NCBI GenBank assembly: GCA_965140775.1
Contig: OZ223471.1
Location: 2,108,001-2,172,000, forward strand
Direction of reading: 5' to 3'
Length of the DNA: 64,000 nucleotides
Source: UBA6244 sp965140775
Lineage (GTDB): Bacteria; Bacteroidota; Bacteroidia; Bacteroidales; F082
The notes beneath the pieces are model-generated. The model was not told the origin of the DNA. It ran no database searches and was given only the letters and a program-made list of their open reading frames with translations. The translations under genes and the position numbers were made by a program. Positions 17,344 to 26,427 of the stretch are shown here, piece by piece; within the stretch, counting starts at the first letter, position 1, and the number at the start of each line of letters is the position of its first letter.

Positions 17344-19320
17344 ATGAAAAAACAATCTGCTGTTATCTCACTGTTGGTCATCTGGCTGATGGCAATGTCG
17401 TCCATGCTTTGGTCGCAAACCGAAACCTACGGTGCCTATTATTGTTCCCAGAAAAAGCAACATGGTGCCGAACCACTGTCACACGCGGCTATGGGACCCA
17501 ATTCTCCAATGCACAGTTTCGATGTGCAAAAATACACGCTTGTGCTCGATTTTCTGGATAATTTCGATCCTCCCTATCCGCAAAACTTCGACGGTATGGT
17601 GCAGGTGGATTTCCGGGTAGATTCTACGCTTAACTCCATCACATTGAATGCCGTACAATCGTCGTTGTTGGTGACGGGCGTTTCGCAGGCAGGGGTTGCC
17701 TTCACGCAAGTGGATAACCTGCTCGAAATCCAACTCGATCGAACCTACGAACCGAATGAAATTGTTTCGGTGATGATTGATTATCAACATCTTGATGTAG
17801 AAGATGGAGCCTTTTTTGTATCGGATGGGTATTTGTTTACCGATTGCGAACCTCAGGGAGCACGCAAATGGTTTCCTTGCTATGATAGTCCTTCCGACAA
17901 AGCATCCCTCGAAGTCTATGCTTCTGTTCCCGATGATGTGTTGTTGGGCTCCAACGGTACCCTTGTGGACAGTATCGTTCAGGGTGGAATGGTGGAATAC
18001 CATTGGCTGAGTGAAATTCCCGTGGCTACTTACATCATGGTGATTACCGCCAAAAAAGACTATCATAAATACACCATGTATTGGACTCGTCCATCAGATG
18101 GTGCACAAATACCTTTCGTGTATTACTTTGGTGATGATGAGCCTTTTATCACCACCATGGCAAAGGTGAACAACATGGCATACTATTTTTCCAATCGATA
18201 TGGAGAATATCCTTTTACCAAAAGTGGATTTGCCACTGCCAACGATGAATTTACCTGGGGAGGTATGGAAAATCAAACCCTAACCACTTTATGCTACAAT
18301 TGCTGGAGCGAAAGTCTGATGGTACATGAATTTGCCCACCAGTGGTTTGGCGATATGATTAGTCCGGGAACTTGGGCCGATTTGTGGTTGAACGAAGGAT
18401 TTGCCACCTGGTCGGAGGCTTTTTGGCTGGAACCATACAATTACAATGATTACAAAGGCCGTATTTTGAGCTATGCCAGTACCTACCTGTCACAAAACCC
18501 CGGATGGGCCATTTATAACGAGTCGTGGATCAACAACCCCCCGGGCAACAATGTCATGTTTAATTATGCCATTACTTATGCCAAATCTGCTTGTATTCTC
18601 CATCAGTTGAGGTATTTGCTGGGCGATGACTTGTATTTTGAGGCCATCAAGAGCTACGCGGAAGATACGGTGAATTTCAAGTTTAAAACAGCCGTAACCG
18701 ACGACTTTGCAGAAAAAATCAGCGAGGTGGCAGGGGAGGATATGCATTGGTATTTTGATGCATGGGTAAAGCAAGCCAACCATCCGGTTTATATGAATGA
18801 ATATTATTTTGAAGAACTCCCCAATGGAAACTGGAATGTCCATTTTGAAGCCAATCAGGTGCAGGCCGATGGGTCGTTTTTCCCCATGGATATAGAAATA
18901 CTGGTTTATTTTTTCGATTTGACAGACACCACATTCAGGGTGCACAATGGCGAAAACCACCAACATTTTACCTTTGAAGTAGCGCAAGAGCCGGGGGCCT
19001 TGTATTTTGACCAGAATAACAACATTGTACTGAAAGAAGCGACAACTATATTGGGCATTCCCAATCATGGTACGACTGATGACCGGATGTGGGCCTATCC
19101 CAACCCTGCCCGGGATGTGGTAACTTTAGTTCTGAACAAACCTGCCTCCGCACCGGTAAACATGGTTTGTTACAATATGTCGGGTCAGCGGGTTTTTCAA
19201 CAAACCTATAAGGCAGGCGATCCGTTGACCTTGTCTGTTGAAGGTTGGAATTCAGGTGTATATCAGGTTGTTGCAGTGGAATCAGGTGTAAAAAGTGCCT
19301 GCCGTTTTGTGGTAAAATAG
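17344..19320 (+). CDS. Secreted M1-family aminopeptidase with T9SS sorting tail
   Basis: A 658-residue exported metallopeptidase with a signal peptide ending near SMLWSQ. The gluzincin zinc site is complete: HEFAH (H328, E329, H332) and the third ligand E351 in NEGFATW. The exopeptidase motif appears as WGGMENQ (305-311), a variant of GAMEN. The C-terminus (MWAYPNPARDVV through SGVYQVVAVESGVK and CRFVVK) is a type A T9SS sorting domain. It removes N-terminal residues from peptides outside the cell or on its surface. It is shorter than PepN-type enzymes because it lacks the long helical C-terminal domain. Confidence 0.93.
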   Translation: MKKQSAVISLLVIWLMAMSSMLWSQTETYGAYYCSQKKQHGAEPLSHAAMGPNSPMHSFDVQKYTLVLDFLDNFDPPYPQNFDGMVQVDFRVDSTLNSITLNAVQSSLLVTGVSQAGVAFTQVDNLLEIQLDRTYEPNEIVSVMIDYQHLDVEDGAFFVSDGYLFTDCEPQGARKWFPCYDSPSDKASLEVYASVPDDVLLGSNGTLVDSIVQGGMVEYHWLSEIPVATYIMVITAKKDYHKYTMYWTRPSDGAQIPFVYYFGDDEPFITTMAKVNNMAYYFSNRYGEYPFTKSGFATANDEFTWGGMENQTLTTLCYNCWSESLMVHEFAHQWFGDMISPGTWADLWLNEGFATWSEAFWLEPYNYNDYKGRILSYASTYLSQNPGWAIYNESWINNPPGNNVMFNYAITYAKSACILHQLRYLLGDDLYFEAIKSYAEDTVNFKFKTAVTDDFAEKISEVAGEDMHWYFDAWVKQANHPVYMNEYYFEELPNGNWNVHFEANQVQADGSFFPMDIEILVYFFDLTDTTFRVHNGENHQHFTFEVAQEPGALYFDQNNNIVLKEATTILGIPNHGTTDDRMWAYPNPARDVVTLVLNKPASAPVNMVCYNMSGQRVFQQTYKAGDPLTLSVEGWNSGVYQVVAVESGVKSACRFVVK

Positions 19321-19378
19321 CCCGAATAAAAGTCGGAGGGTTTTTAACCGAAATAGCCGATTTGGCGCGAAAATTACC

Positions 19379-19386
19379 TATTTTTG
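19379..19386 (+). promoter_or_regulatory. -7 promoter box upstream of wtpA
   Basis: TATTTTTG fits TAnnTTTG and lies 36 bp before the ATG. TTTGG at 19361-19365 is too close (14 bp) to be a standard -33 element, so only the -7 box is supported. Confidence 0.35.
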
Positions 19387-19421
19387 TCGTTATGTAATTT
19401 ATATCATATCGATAAAATCCT

Positions 19422-20396
19422 ATGTTTTTAAAAATTGGAAAACAGCTTAAGGTAACATTATTTCTAATATTTTTCCTGTCTTACGGCATGGTGTTTGGCC
19501 AAGGCGACGGGTTGTCAGGAGATTTGATTGTTTTTCACGCAGGCAGTCTGTCGGTGCCCATGGCTGAGATTTCCAAAGCGTTTAAGAAACAACATCCGGA
19601 GGTAAACATATTGATGGAAGCTGCCGGAAGTGTGGCTTGCGCCAGAAAAATTACCGAACTTAACAAACCCTGCGATGTGATGGCATCGGCAGATTATGCG
19701 GTAATCGATCAACTGTTGATTCCTCGATATGCCCAATGGAATATTAAGTTTGCCAGCAATGAAATGGTCGTGGCATTTCGGGGGCAATCCGTTGACAGCA
19801 AAAAGATTTCTAAAGACAATTGGTATCAGATTATGCTGGATCCTTCGGTCCAAATCGGCCGTGCCGACCCCAACATGGATCCTTGTGGATACCGTTCTGT
19901 TTTGGTGGCAAAATTGGCCGAAAAATATTATCAATCTCCCGGCCTTGCCCAACGAATCCTCGATAAAGACAAACAAAATATCCGGCCCAAAGAAACGGAT
20001 TTGCTTGCGCTGGTGGAAACCGGAAATGTAGATTATATTTTTATTTATCGCTCTGTGGCCGAGCAGCATCATCTTAAATATGTGGTTCTTCCGGATGAAA
20101 TCAATTTGAAAAACCCCAAGTTTACTGATTTGTACCATGAGGTGTCGGTGGAGATTAACGGAAAGACACCTCACGAAAAAATCACTCAATTTGGAGAACC
20201 CATGATATACGGGGTTACCATTCCCACAAATGCGCCCAATAAGGAATTGGCACAGGCCTTTGTGCGCTTTATGCTGTCGCAGGAAGGTACCGACATTTTG
20301 GAAAGTTTGGGGCAACCATCGGTAGTTCCATCACCTTCTGATACCTACGATTTCATCCCTGATGAGTTGAAACCATATGCCACCAAACCCAATTAA
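19422..20396 (+). CDS. wtpA: Tungstate/molybdate-binding protein (WtpA/ModA family)
   Basis: A 324-residue periplasmic binding protein with signal peptide ending VFGQGDG. The N-lobe has FHAGSLSVPMAEISKAF and later AAGSVACARKITEL, the oxyanion-binding region of this family, followed by CDVMASADYAVIDQLLIP. In the C-terminal part, GVTIPTNAPNKELAQAFVRF is also family-typical. WtpA proteins bind tungstate or molybdate for ABC import. No wtpB/wtpC or modB/modC genes are next to it; the next gene begins 11 bp downstream and is unrelated to transport, which is unusual for this family. Confidence 0.85.
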   Translation: MFLKIGKQLKVTLFLIFFLSYGMVFGQGDGLSGDLIVFHAGSLSVPMAEISKAFKKQHPEVNILMEAAGSVACARKITELNKPCDVMASADYAVIDQLLIPRYAQWNIKFASNEMVVAFRGQSVDSKKISKDNWYQIMLDPSVQIGRADPNMDPCGYRSVLVAKLAEKYYQSPGLAQRILDKDKQNIRPKETDLLALVETGNVDYIFIYRSVAEQHHLKYVVLPDEINLKNPKFTDLYHEVSVEINGKTPHEKITQFGEPMIYGVTIPTNAPNKELAQAFVRFMLSQEGTDILESLGQPSVVPSPSDTYDFIPDELKPYATKPN

Positions 20397-20407
20397 TTCA
20401 ACAGCTT

Positions 20408-21157
20408 ATGTTTAGAAAAATATTGCCCTTATTCCTGTTGCTTTGCCTGAGTTCCGGACTGTTGGCACAATCAACCGATTATTCCCGATGGAACCTGAAT
20501 GGTCGGGCAAAAGTGGTTGTTGAACAAGTTTATGAACTGCCTAACAATGCCAACGGTGTTGATACATTGGCTTATACCTATTATAACACTTTCGATCAGT
20601 TTGGTAATAAAGTGTTGGATATCAGGATGAAATCTGATGGGCGTGTGGATGAAAATTATGTGTATACCTACAATGAGGATCACCAACGCGACAAGTCTTA
20701 TCAATATGATTTTGATGGAAAATTAATCAGAACCATCTACTATTTATACAATTCAAAAGGGGTGTTACAAGCCGACAGCAGCATCATGGCGGATGGTCAA
20801 ATTGATAAGATTTTTAAGTACTTCTACAACGGGGATGGTTTCTTGGTTTATGATGAAAGTTTCGATGGCCACGGAAATCTGCAAAAAAGGTACCAGTATG
20901 GCTACGACAGTCTTGGAAGAAAAATTGAAATCGACAAGATTAACCGTAACGGGAAATTGGATAAGCGCAGTGCGCTGACCTATGATGACCACAACAATGT
21001 GGTAGGCGAATCAACATTTTTGCCCGATGGAAGTCTGAAAAATAAGTCAGGTTATACATACCGGTATGATGAAAATAACAACTGGGTGGAAAAAACCATT
21101 TGGTGGGATGGCGTGGCTGTAAAAAGAATTGTTCGTGAAATTTCCTATTACCACTAA
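20408..21157 (+). CDS. Secreted YD-repeat-like protein
   Basis: A 249-residue exported protein with signal peptide ending SSGLLAQ. The mature part has about six short repeats of the form Y-x-Y-x-x-x-G-x, for example YTYYNTFDQFGNKVLD, YTYNEDHQRDKSYQYDFDGK and YQYGYDSLGRKIEID. They resemble YD/RHS strands but the chain is far too short to be an RHS toxin shell. The function is unknown. Only 11 bp separate it from wtpA on the same strand, so the two are probably co-transcribed; whether it works with the binding protein is an open question. Confidence 0.7.
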   Translation: MFRKILPLFLLLCLSSGLLAQSTDYSRWNLNGRAKVVVEQVYELPNNANGVDTLAYTYYNTFDQFGNKVLDIRMKSDGRVDENYVYTYNEDHQRDKSYQYDFDGKLIRTIYYLYNSKGVLQADSSIMADGQIDKIFKYFYNGDGFLVYDESFDGHGNLQKRYQYGYDSLGRKIEIDKINRNGKLDKRSALTYDDHNNVVGESTFLPDGSLKNKSGYTYRYDENNNWVEKTIWWDGVAVKRIVREISYYH

Positions 21158-21742
21158 ATGTGACTTATAGTGGCGCACAACCACCTCAGTTTCGCATTTG
21201 CTAATGAACTACATTTCGACAATCTCAATGCCATTCATCCGGCGGACTTCAGGTGATTTACTGAATGAAGCTAAGGGTGGTTTGGTGCTGGTGTTTTGTT
21301 GAAATTTGCAGATGATTTGATGGCCTTATTTGTACTAAACCCTGGGAGCCCGACCGGCCCCGCTGCATTTTGCCACACTTTTCGTTGAAATTGGTGACAT
21401 AAGGGCATACCTCACCTATGTTCCGAAAGGGCACTAGTGATATCAGGGTAATTGCCGTCCGGCAGATACGGTTAGCCATCCGCCCGGCGTAGCCACCCAA
21501 CCCAACGAAAATAAACTGATGGCGAGATGAAATAAATACGTTCACAAGAAGAGGATTAACTTAAAAATAAAGTATATTTGACAACTGCTAAATACCATAA
21601 CATGAACCTCACCCACATTCCTCATTTTTTGCATTATTTGATTTTCATGGCGTTTGGGTATATGGGGAGTGTAGTCAAAGGGGGGATAAATGGTGTAGGG
21701 GTGGGGTTGGCAGGTAGTTGGCAAATATTATAAACTTAAGAT
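21158..21742. other. Long non-coding stretch at the left edge of the AT-rich region
   Basis: No convincing gene in 585 bp. The segment 21320-21510 is GC-richer than the island that follows and contains several self-complementary words (for example around GCCGTCCGGCAG, 21452-21463). It looks structured but I cannot match it to a known RNA. A 43-codon frame at 21602-21733, just before the ATPase gene, has no supporting feature and is not called. The region is a candidate boundary of the accessory block. Confidence 0.4.
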
Positions 21743-22918
21743 ATGGATAAAAAAGAACATTTAAACTTATTACTCAACGAAGTCTTTTCTCCGATAGCTC
21801 CAATCAAACAAAAGGACTTCTTTTTTGGTAGAATAACGCAACTTGAAAAGATTGCCGAAGCAATTAACGAAAAAGGACAACATGGAATTTTATACGGAGA
21901 ACGAGGAGTTGGTAAAACTTCATTAGCCAATATTATGGCAACCTCCTATACAAACTTGTTTCCCGTCAAAATAACTTGTAATAGGAAAGATAATTTTAAG
22001 ACTCTTTGGGAGAACGCATTAGGAAAAGTTCAATTTGCAAAAACTACAAAAGGACTCGGTTTTAATGCGGATGAATCACAACAGGTTATTTCATTAGGAA
22101 CCCAGATATCATCAATTCCAAATTTAAGACCTTCACACATTGAAGCTGTATTAAGTCAACTATCAACCGTCAAGCTATTATTCATTTTTGACGAATTTGA
22201 TAATATTACAAACGACAAAGCACGTTCATCATTTGCAGATTTGATTAAAACCCTATCCGACAATAATACAAATACAACTATAATTTTAGTTGGCATTGCT
22301 GACAACATTGAATCCTTAATTGGAACTCACCAATCTTTAGAACGATGTTTAAAGCAAGTGAAAATGCCAAGAATGAAGAAAGAAGAATCAGAGGAAATTA
22401 TAATCAAAGGTATGAACAAGTTGGGGATTAAAATTGATGTTGCCGTAAAAAATAAGATAATAGAATTTTCTTCTGGATTTCCTCATTACGTTCACCTTCT
22501 TTGTAAATATGGGGCGAAAGAATTGATTGCTAACGATAAGAGTAATTTTTCACCAGCGTATTTGAATATTGCAATTAGAGAAGGGATTGAAAACACATCT
22601 GAACAATTAAGAATTTCTTACAGAAAAGCTGTTTTATCATCAAACAGCACCACAAAATGGAGAGATTTAATTTATGCCTGTGCAAGCGCAAGAACTGATG
22701 AATTTAATGCTTTTACAATAACCGAAGTCGTTAAGGAATATAATTCGATTACAGGAAAAGACGTTAAGAATAGCAGCTTGAATTATAATCTAAACCAGCT
22801 AACCTGTGAAAACCGAGGTGAAATTTTAACAAAGCTTGGAAAAGGAATGGGGACAAGATATGTATTTAAAAACCCCATGATGAGAGCATTCGTAAAGTTA
22901 AAAATGAACTTGGAATAA
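21743..22918 (+). CDS. AAA ATPase, Orc1/Cdc6-like fold, accessory
   Basis: A 391-residue ATPase. Walker A is GERGVGKTS (52-60), Walker B KLLFIFDE (144-151), and a sensor-1-like IILVGIADN follows near 180-188. FFFGRITQLEKIAEAI precedes the P-loop as in Orc1/Cdc6 and STAND-type AAA proteins. The C-terminal 100 residues look like a winged helix with a helical linker (YKNP-like end). Codons are strongly AT-rich compared with neighbours, a sign of transfer. It does not resemble a chaperone or protease subunit, and no effector domain is fused. A role in mobile-element biology or defence is possible but unproven. Confidence 0.75.
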   Translation: MDKKEHLNLLLNEVFSPIAPIKQKDFFFGRITQLEKIAEAINEKGQHGILYGERGVGKTSLANIMATSYTNLFPVKITCNRKDNFKTLWENALGKVQFAKTTKGLGFNADESQQVISLGTQISSIPNLRPSHIEAVLSQLSTVKLLFIFDEFDNITNDKARSSFADLIKTLSDNNTNTTIILVGIADNIESLIGTHQSLERCLKQVKMPRMKKEESEEIIIKGMNKLGIKIDVAVKNKIIEFSSGFPHYVHLLCKYGAKELIANDKSNFSPAYLNIAIREGIENTSEQLRISYRKAVLSSNSTTKWRDLIYACASARTDEFNAFTITEVVKEYNSITGKDVKNSSLNYNLNQLTCENRGEILTKLGKGMGTRYVFKNPMMRAFVKLKMNLE

Positions 22919-22926
22919 ATAAACAT

Positions 22927-22985
22927 TTGCCAACACGCTGTCAAAGAGCATTAAAACGCTCTTTACAGCCAATTCGTTGTAGGGC
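22927..22985. repeat. attC-like imperfect inverted repeat
   Basis: The core stem is GCTGT-C-AAAGAGC (22937-22949) with GCTCTTTACAGC (22958-22969); the C at 22942 is unpaired, like the extrahelical base of integron attC sites. Outer arms are TTGCCAACAC (22927) and GTTGTAGGGC (22976-22985), which pair only partly. Total length is about 57-59 bp. GTTGTAGGGC is repeated in inverted form after the next gene. An ordinary terminator is less likely because no T run follows. Confidence 0.45.
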
Positions 22986-23003
22986 ATAAAAAAAAGACAC
23001 ATA

Positions 23004-23546
23004 ATGATAACCACGGATTACATCTTTAACATGGATAACTATAAGTTTAGTAGGAGAATTGCTAAAGGATTGATAGGGATTATTGTCGTATCTGTGATTT
23101 CCACCTTTATGTTAATTGGATTTGATTTAGAGAAAATCGGACAATTAATTGTAGGTTCAATATATGGATTGATCATACTTTTACAACTCAATGCTCTATT
23201 AAAATCAAGTATATATTACTTAAAAAAGATAGAATTTAAGGATGACAAGGTTTATTTATATATTGATAGGTTTGATAAGGAGTACAAGAAATATGAACTT
23301 GATATAAATTCAACACGAATACAGATATTTGAGTTGTTTTTCCCTTTTACAAGATACGGTCGAAATTATAAACTAAAATTTAACATCAGAGATAGCAAAT
23401 TGAAAAAATATGTGACAATTTATGCTCAACATGAAATAGGAAATTGGAATATTGACAAGTTTAAGGAAGTATATTCAATATATGGTAAAATAAAGGGAGT
23501 AGCTGTAAGTACAGATTCATTTAATAAATATGGATTATTAGAATGA
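23004..23546 (+). CDS. Small inner-membrane protein of unknown function
   Basis: A 180-residue protein with two hydrophobic segments near residues 20-40 (LIGIIVVSVISTFMLIGF) and 48-67, followed by a charged, beta-rich cytoplasmic part. I do not recognise a family. It lies between GTTGTAGGGC (22976-22985) and GCCCTACAAC (23556-23565), a 10-bp inverted repeat around the whole gene. Codon use is AT-rich like the rest of this region. An alternative ATG at 23031 would shorten it by nine residues. Confidence 0.6.
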   Translation: MITTDYIFNMDNYKFSRRIAKGLIGIIVVSVISTFMLIGFDLEKIGQLIVGSIYGLIILLQLNALLKSSIYYLKKIEFKDDKVYLYIDRFDKEYKKYELDINSTRIQIFELFFPFTRYGRNYKLKFNIRDSKLKKYVTIYAQHEIGNWNIDKFKEVYSIYGKIKGVAVSTDSFNKYGLLE

Positions 23547-23555
23547 AGAATTTAC

Positions 23556-23692
23556 GCCCTACAACTATGTATAAAAATAATAGCCGAGACAGTAGTAAAT
23601 TCAAGGGTTGTAGCCCGCTCCAACCTTCTTCTATCTTGACAGGAATGTGCCACGTAATCTGCCACTACTCATACAATTTACCATTATGCACA
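23556..23692. repeat. Long imperfect hairpin spacer after the small membrane gene
   Basis: It starts with GCCCTACAAC (23556-23565), the reverse complement of 22976-22985. ACAGTAGT (about 23602) can pair with the ACTACT in CCACTACTCATAC (about 23675), enclosing roughly 70 nt that also contain GGTTGTAGCCC. From memory the spacer resembles repeats found between accessory genes of other Bacteroidota genomes, but I cannot verify that here. Confidence 0.35.
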
Positions 23693-23734
23693 ATACAATC
23701 TAAAACCATCAATAATTAAATTAAATTGAACATT

Positions 23735-24856
23735 ATGAAAAAAAGCTACTTATTATTCATCATTCTACTATTCCAATTTACAAGAATCACAGCCCAATGT
23801 CCCCCTGATGGCATCATTTTCAGAAATCAAGCCGATATCAACAACTTTCAAACAAATTACCCAAATTGTTCAGAAATCTCTGGTGTAGGTATTGAAGGAG
23901 ACGATATTATTAGTTTAAATGGATTAAACAACTTAGTTTCAATAGAACAAAATCTGGTTATTACTCAGAACAATTTATTGAACGACATAACTGGATTAAA
24001 CAACTTAACTTATATTGGAGGAAATCTGGCAATAACATACAATAGCTCATTAACCAACCTCTCCGGACTAGACAATCTAAGCTATCTTGGAGGATCGTTA
24101 CTTATTCTGGAAAATGATTCACTACAAACTTTAACTCAATTCAAAACTCTTGACTCAATTGGAGGTGAACTTTGGTTTAGTTATAACACTTCATTAAATT
24201 CTCTGTTAGGTTTAGATAGTCTGTCATATATTGGAGATAAATTTATTCTTGAAGGAAGTCATCAACTTGCAAATCTTTCTGGATTAGAAGGTCTACAGGC
24301 CATTGGATTGTATATTTCCATTATGGACAATGATAGTCTGGTGAATTTATCCGGATTAGAAAACCTAACATCAATAAATGGAAGTCTTGGAATCAGTTAT
24401 AATGATATGTTGACATCCTTGCAAGGAATTGAAAACATCAATCCTGAATCAATTGGGGATATTTGGATACAAAACAATCCTAGTTTAACTACTTGCGATA
24501 TTCAAAATATTTGCGATTACCTCGCTGATCCAAACGGTGTACATATTGAAAATAATGCCTCTGGCTGTGATAGCCAAGCAGAAATAGAACACGCGTGTTT
24601 AGTTTCGGTTCCAAATTCGACTAACAATCCCCAATTAACATTTTATCCAAATCCAGCAAAAGATGAAATCTATATCTCGACAGAAAATGTCTCTGGAATA
24701 AGTGAAATATTTCTTTACAATCAACTTGGACAAAAAGTATTACAAAAATCAGGAATTACCAACAAGATTGACATTACAATGTTAAGTTCAGGAATGTACA
24801 TTCTGGAATTTGCAACGAATGAACTGAATATTAGAAGAATATTAATAATTGAATAA
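23735..24856 (+). CDS. Secreted leucine-rich L-domain protein with T9SS tail (paralogue 1)
   Basis: The ATG at 23735 (MKKSYLLFIILLFQFTRITA, a signal peptide) is preferred over a TTG three codons earlier; product 373 residues. Mature part: short repeats of about 23 residues built on SGLDNLSYLGG and LSGLENLTSING, as in receptor-L-domain/BspA-like proteins. A Cys-bounded cap (CDIQNICDYLADP, then GCDSQAEIEHAC) precedes a type A sorting domain beginning LTFYPNPAKDEIYIS. It should be exported by the T9SS and displayed or released; the ligand is unknown. A clear paralogue lies 200 bp downstream. Confidence 0.8.
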   Translation: MKKSYLLFIILLFQFTRITAQCPPDGIIFRNQADINNFQTNYPNCSEISGVGIEGDDIISLNGLNNLVSIEQNLVITQNNLLNDITGLNNLTYIGGNLAITYNSSLTNLSGLDNLSYLGGSLLILENDSLQTLTQFKTLDSIGGELWFSYNTSLNSLLGLDSLSYIGDKFILEGSHQLANLSGLEGLQAIGLYISIMDNDSLVNLSGLENLTSINGSLGISYNDMLTSLQGIENINPESIGDIWIQNNPSLTTCDIQNICDYLADPNGVHIENNASGCDSQAEIEHACLVSVPNSTNNPQLTFYPNPAKDEIYISTENVSGISEIFLYNQLGQKVLQKSGITNKIDITMLSSGMYILEFATNELNIRRILIIE

Positions 24857-25059
24857 GCACAGTGCTTAACAATGCATCATGCTTTATGGCGGGTTACGTT
24901 ATAAAAATGAGTATTTTAGTTCCAAACATAAATCGGCGTAGCAAGAAAGATTTTTTTTTATGAAGTGTGCCAAAAAGCATTTACTTATCGTTATACCCTA
25001 TGCAAACAACCACACAAAACAATCTAACGTCTGAATATTGAACTTAAGTTAACAATGCA

Positions 25060-26256
25060 ATGAAAAAAACATTCATTTTGATGCTCTTTATCGCAGTTTG
25101 TTATTCGACATCAATCTCACAATCATGTCTTCCCTACGGAATAACGTTTACTTCTCAAACAGAAATAGATAGTTTTCAGTATCATTATCCTAACTGCACC
25201 GAGATTGAAGGATGGGTTAGAATTGACGACTCTATTGATGGAAATATTAACAATTTAACAGGATTAAGTGTGTTAAATCGGCTGGGAAGTCAGATTAATA
25301 TTGAAAATAATGACTCTTTAATCACATTAGATGGTTTAGAAAACATCGACTCCATAGGACTTAACCTTATTATTTACAACAACAAAAGTCTTATAAATAT
25401 TTCACATCTTGAAAGCTTATCATATGTAAAAGGTGTAATCCTCATCGAAAAGAACGCTTCATTGTTAACATTGGAGGGGCTGGAGAACTTTGATACAATT
25501 AGTTTGCTAAATATCATTGAAAATGAATCTCTGGAACATTTACATAATCTCTTAAATCTAAAGGCCGTAAGAACCGAATTGCTAATTGAGAATAATCAAT
25601 CAATCAAAGATTTGTCCGGTCTTGAAAACTTGACTTATGTTGGAGAAGATTTGAAAATATTTGACATGGATTTATTAAACGATCTGCAAGGACTGAATAA
25701 TTTAGCATATGCTCAGTGGTTAAAAGTAAGATATAACGATAATCTTACCAGTCTTGATGGTTTATATAAACTGGATACAATAGTTGGTCTTTCAATTAAC
25801 GACAATCCCGAGCTGCTCTCAATGGAAAGCATTGCAAATACTCATATAAATTGGTTTGCTCATGTAGAAGATAACAATCTCTTAGAAGTTTGTAATATAA
25901 AATCTATCTGTGAATTAATCGCAACTGCTGATCCTGATTATATTATTATACAAGATAATGCACAAGGCTGCAATAGTGTGGAAGAAGTACAGGAATTATG
26001 TCTGCTGGATATGCCAAATAATAATGATGTAGGTTTGTTGCAAATTTATCCAAATCCAACTGGTAAATATCTGTATATCTTAGGGATAGACCCTTTAAGT
26101 GTTGATAAAGTATCGATATACAATACCTATCAGCAAATTGCATTAAAGGATGGTAAAGCGAATAAAATTGATGTTTCAAATTTTAAGCAAGGAATCTATA
26201 TAATTGAAGTATTAAACAAGGGGAAAGTATTTAGAAATAAATTTATTAAAGAATAA
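25060..26256 (+). CDS. Secreted leucine-rich L-domain protein with T9SS tail (paralogue 2)
   Basis: A 398-residue paralogue of the gene at 23735. Signal peptide ends STSISQ. The opening YGITFTSQTEIDSFQ with PNCTEIEG matches GIIFRNQADINNFQ with PNCSEISG in the first copy, followed by leucine-rich repeats such as LTGLSVLNRLGSQ and LDGLENIDSIG. The Cys cap (CNIKSICELIATADP, GCNSVEEVQELC) and the sorting domain (LQIYPNPTGKYLYILG) are also shared. The two have diverged considerably in the repeat region, so this is not a recent tandem duplication. Spacers after each differ. Confidence 0.8.
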   Translation: MKKTFILMLFIAVCYSTSISQSCLPYGITFTSQTEIDSFQYHYPNCTEIEGWVRIDDSIDGNINNLTGLSVLNRLGSQINIENNDSLITLDGLENIDSIGLNLIIYNNKSLINISHLESLSYVKGVILIEKNASLLTLEGLENFDTISLLNIIENESLEHLHNLLNLKAVRTELLIENNQSIKDLSGLENLTYVGEDLKIFDMDLLNDLQGLNNLAYAQWLKVRYNDNLTSLDGLYKLDTIVGLSINDNPELLSMESIANTHINWFAHVEDNNLLEVCNIKSICELIATADPDYIIIQDNAQGCNSVEEVQELCLLDMPNNNDVGLLQIYPNPTGKYLYILGIDPLSVDKVSIYNTYQQIALKDGKANKIDVSNFKQGIYIIEVLNKGKVFRNKFIKE

Positions 26257-26364
26257 GCCACAGTCCATATCAAAAGTTTAAACGTCATGCGGGGATGTTG
26301 TAAATAGATAGATTATGCAGGGAGTAAAATTTAATTGTAAATTGAAAAAGAAGCGTTTTAAAAT

Positions 26365-26394
26365 ACCCAACGCCGCATATTTAAATCGTTGGGC
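26365..26394. repeat. Short inverted repeat with integron-like core boxes
   Basis: ACCCAAC (26365-26371) fits RYYYAAC and GTTGGGC (26388-26394) fits GTTRRRY, the outer core boxes of integron attC sites; CCCAACG and CGTTGGG are exact inverted repeats around a 14-nt centre. At 30 bp it is shorter than normal attC sites (about 57-141 bp), so the match may be fortuitous. It lies 34 bp before the next gene. Confidence 0.4.
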
Positions 26395-26427
26395 GCAATG
26401 CAGGTATCACCCTAAAACGAAATTTTT

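Noticed and set aside
20408..21157. RHS/polymorphic toxin
   Set aside because: The YD-like repeats are present, but the protein is only 249 residues and has no toxin tip or core domain.
21602..21733. 43-codon frame just before the AAA ATPase gene
   Set aside because: No family, no ribosome-binding site and glycine-rich low-complexity content; kept only as a note.
22937..22969. Hairpin read as a simple terminator
   Set aside because: No T run follows on either strand and the stem has an unpaired base; an attC-like reading fits better, though not proven.
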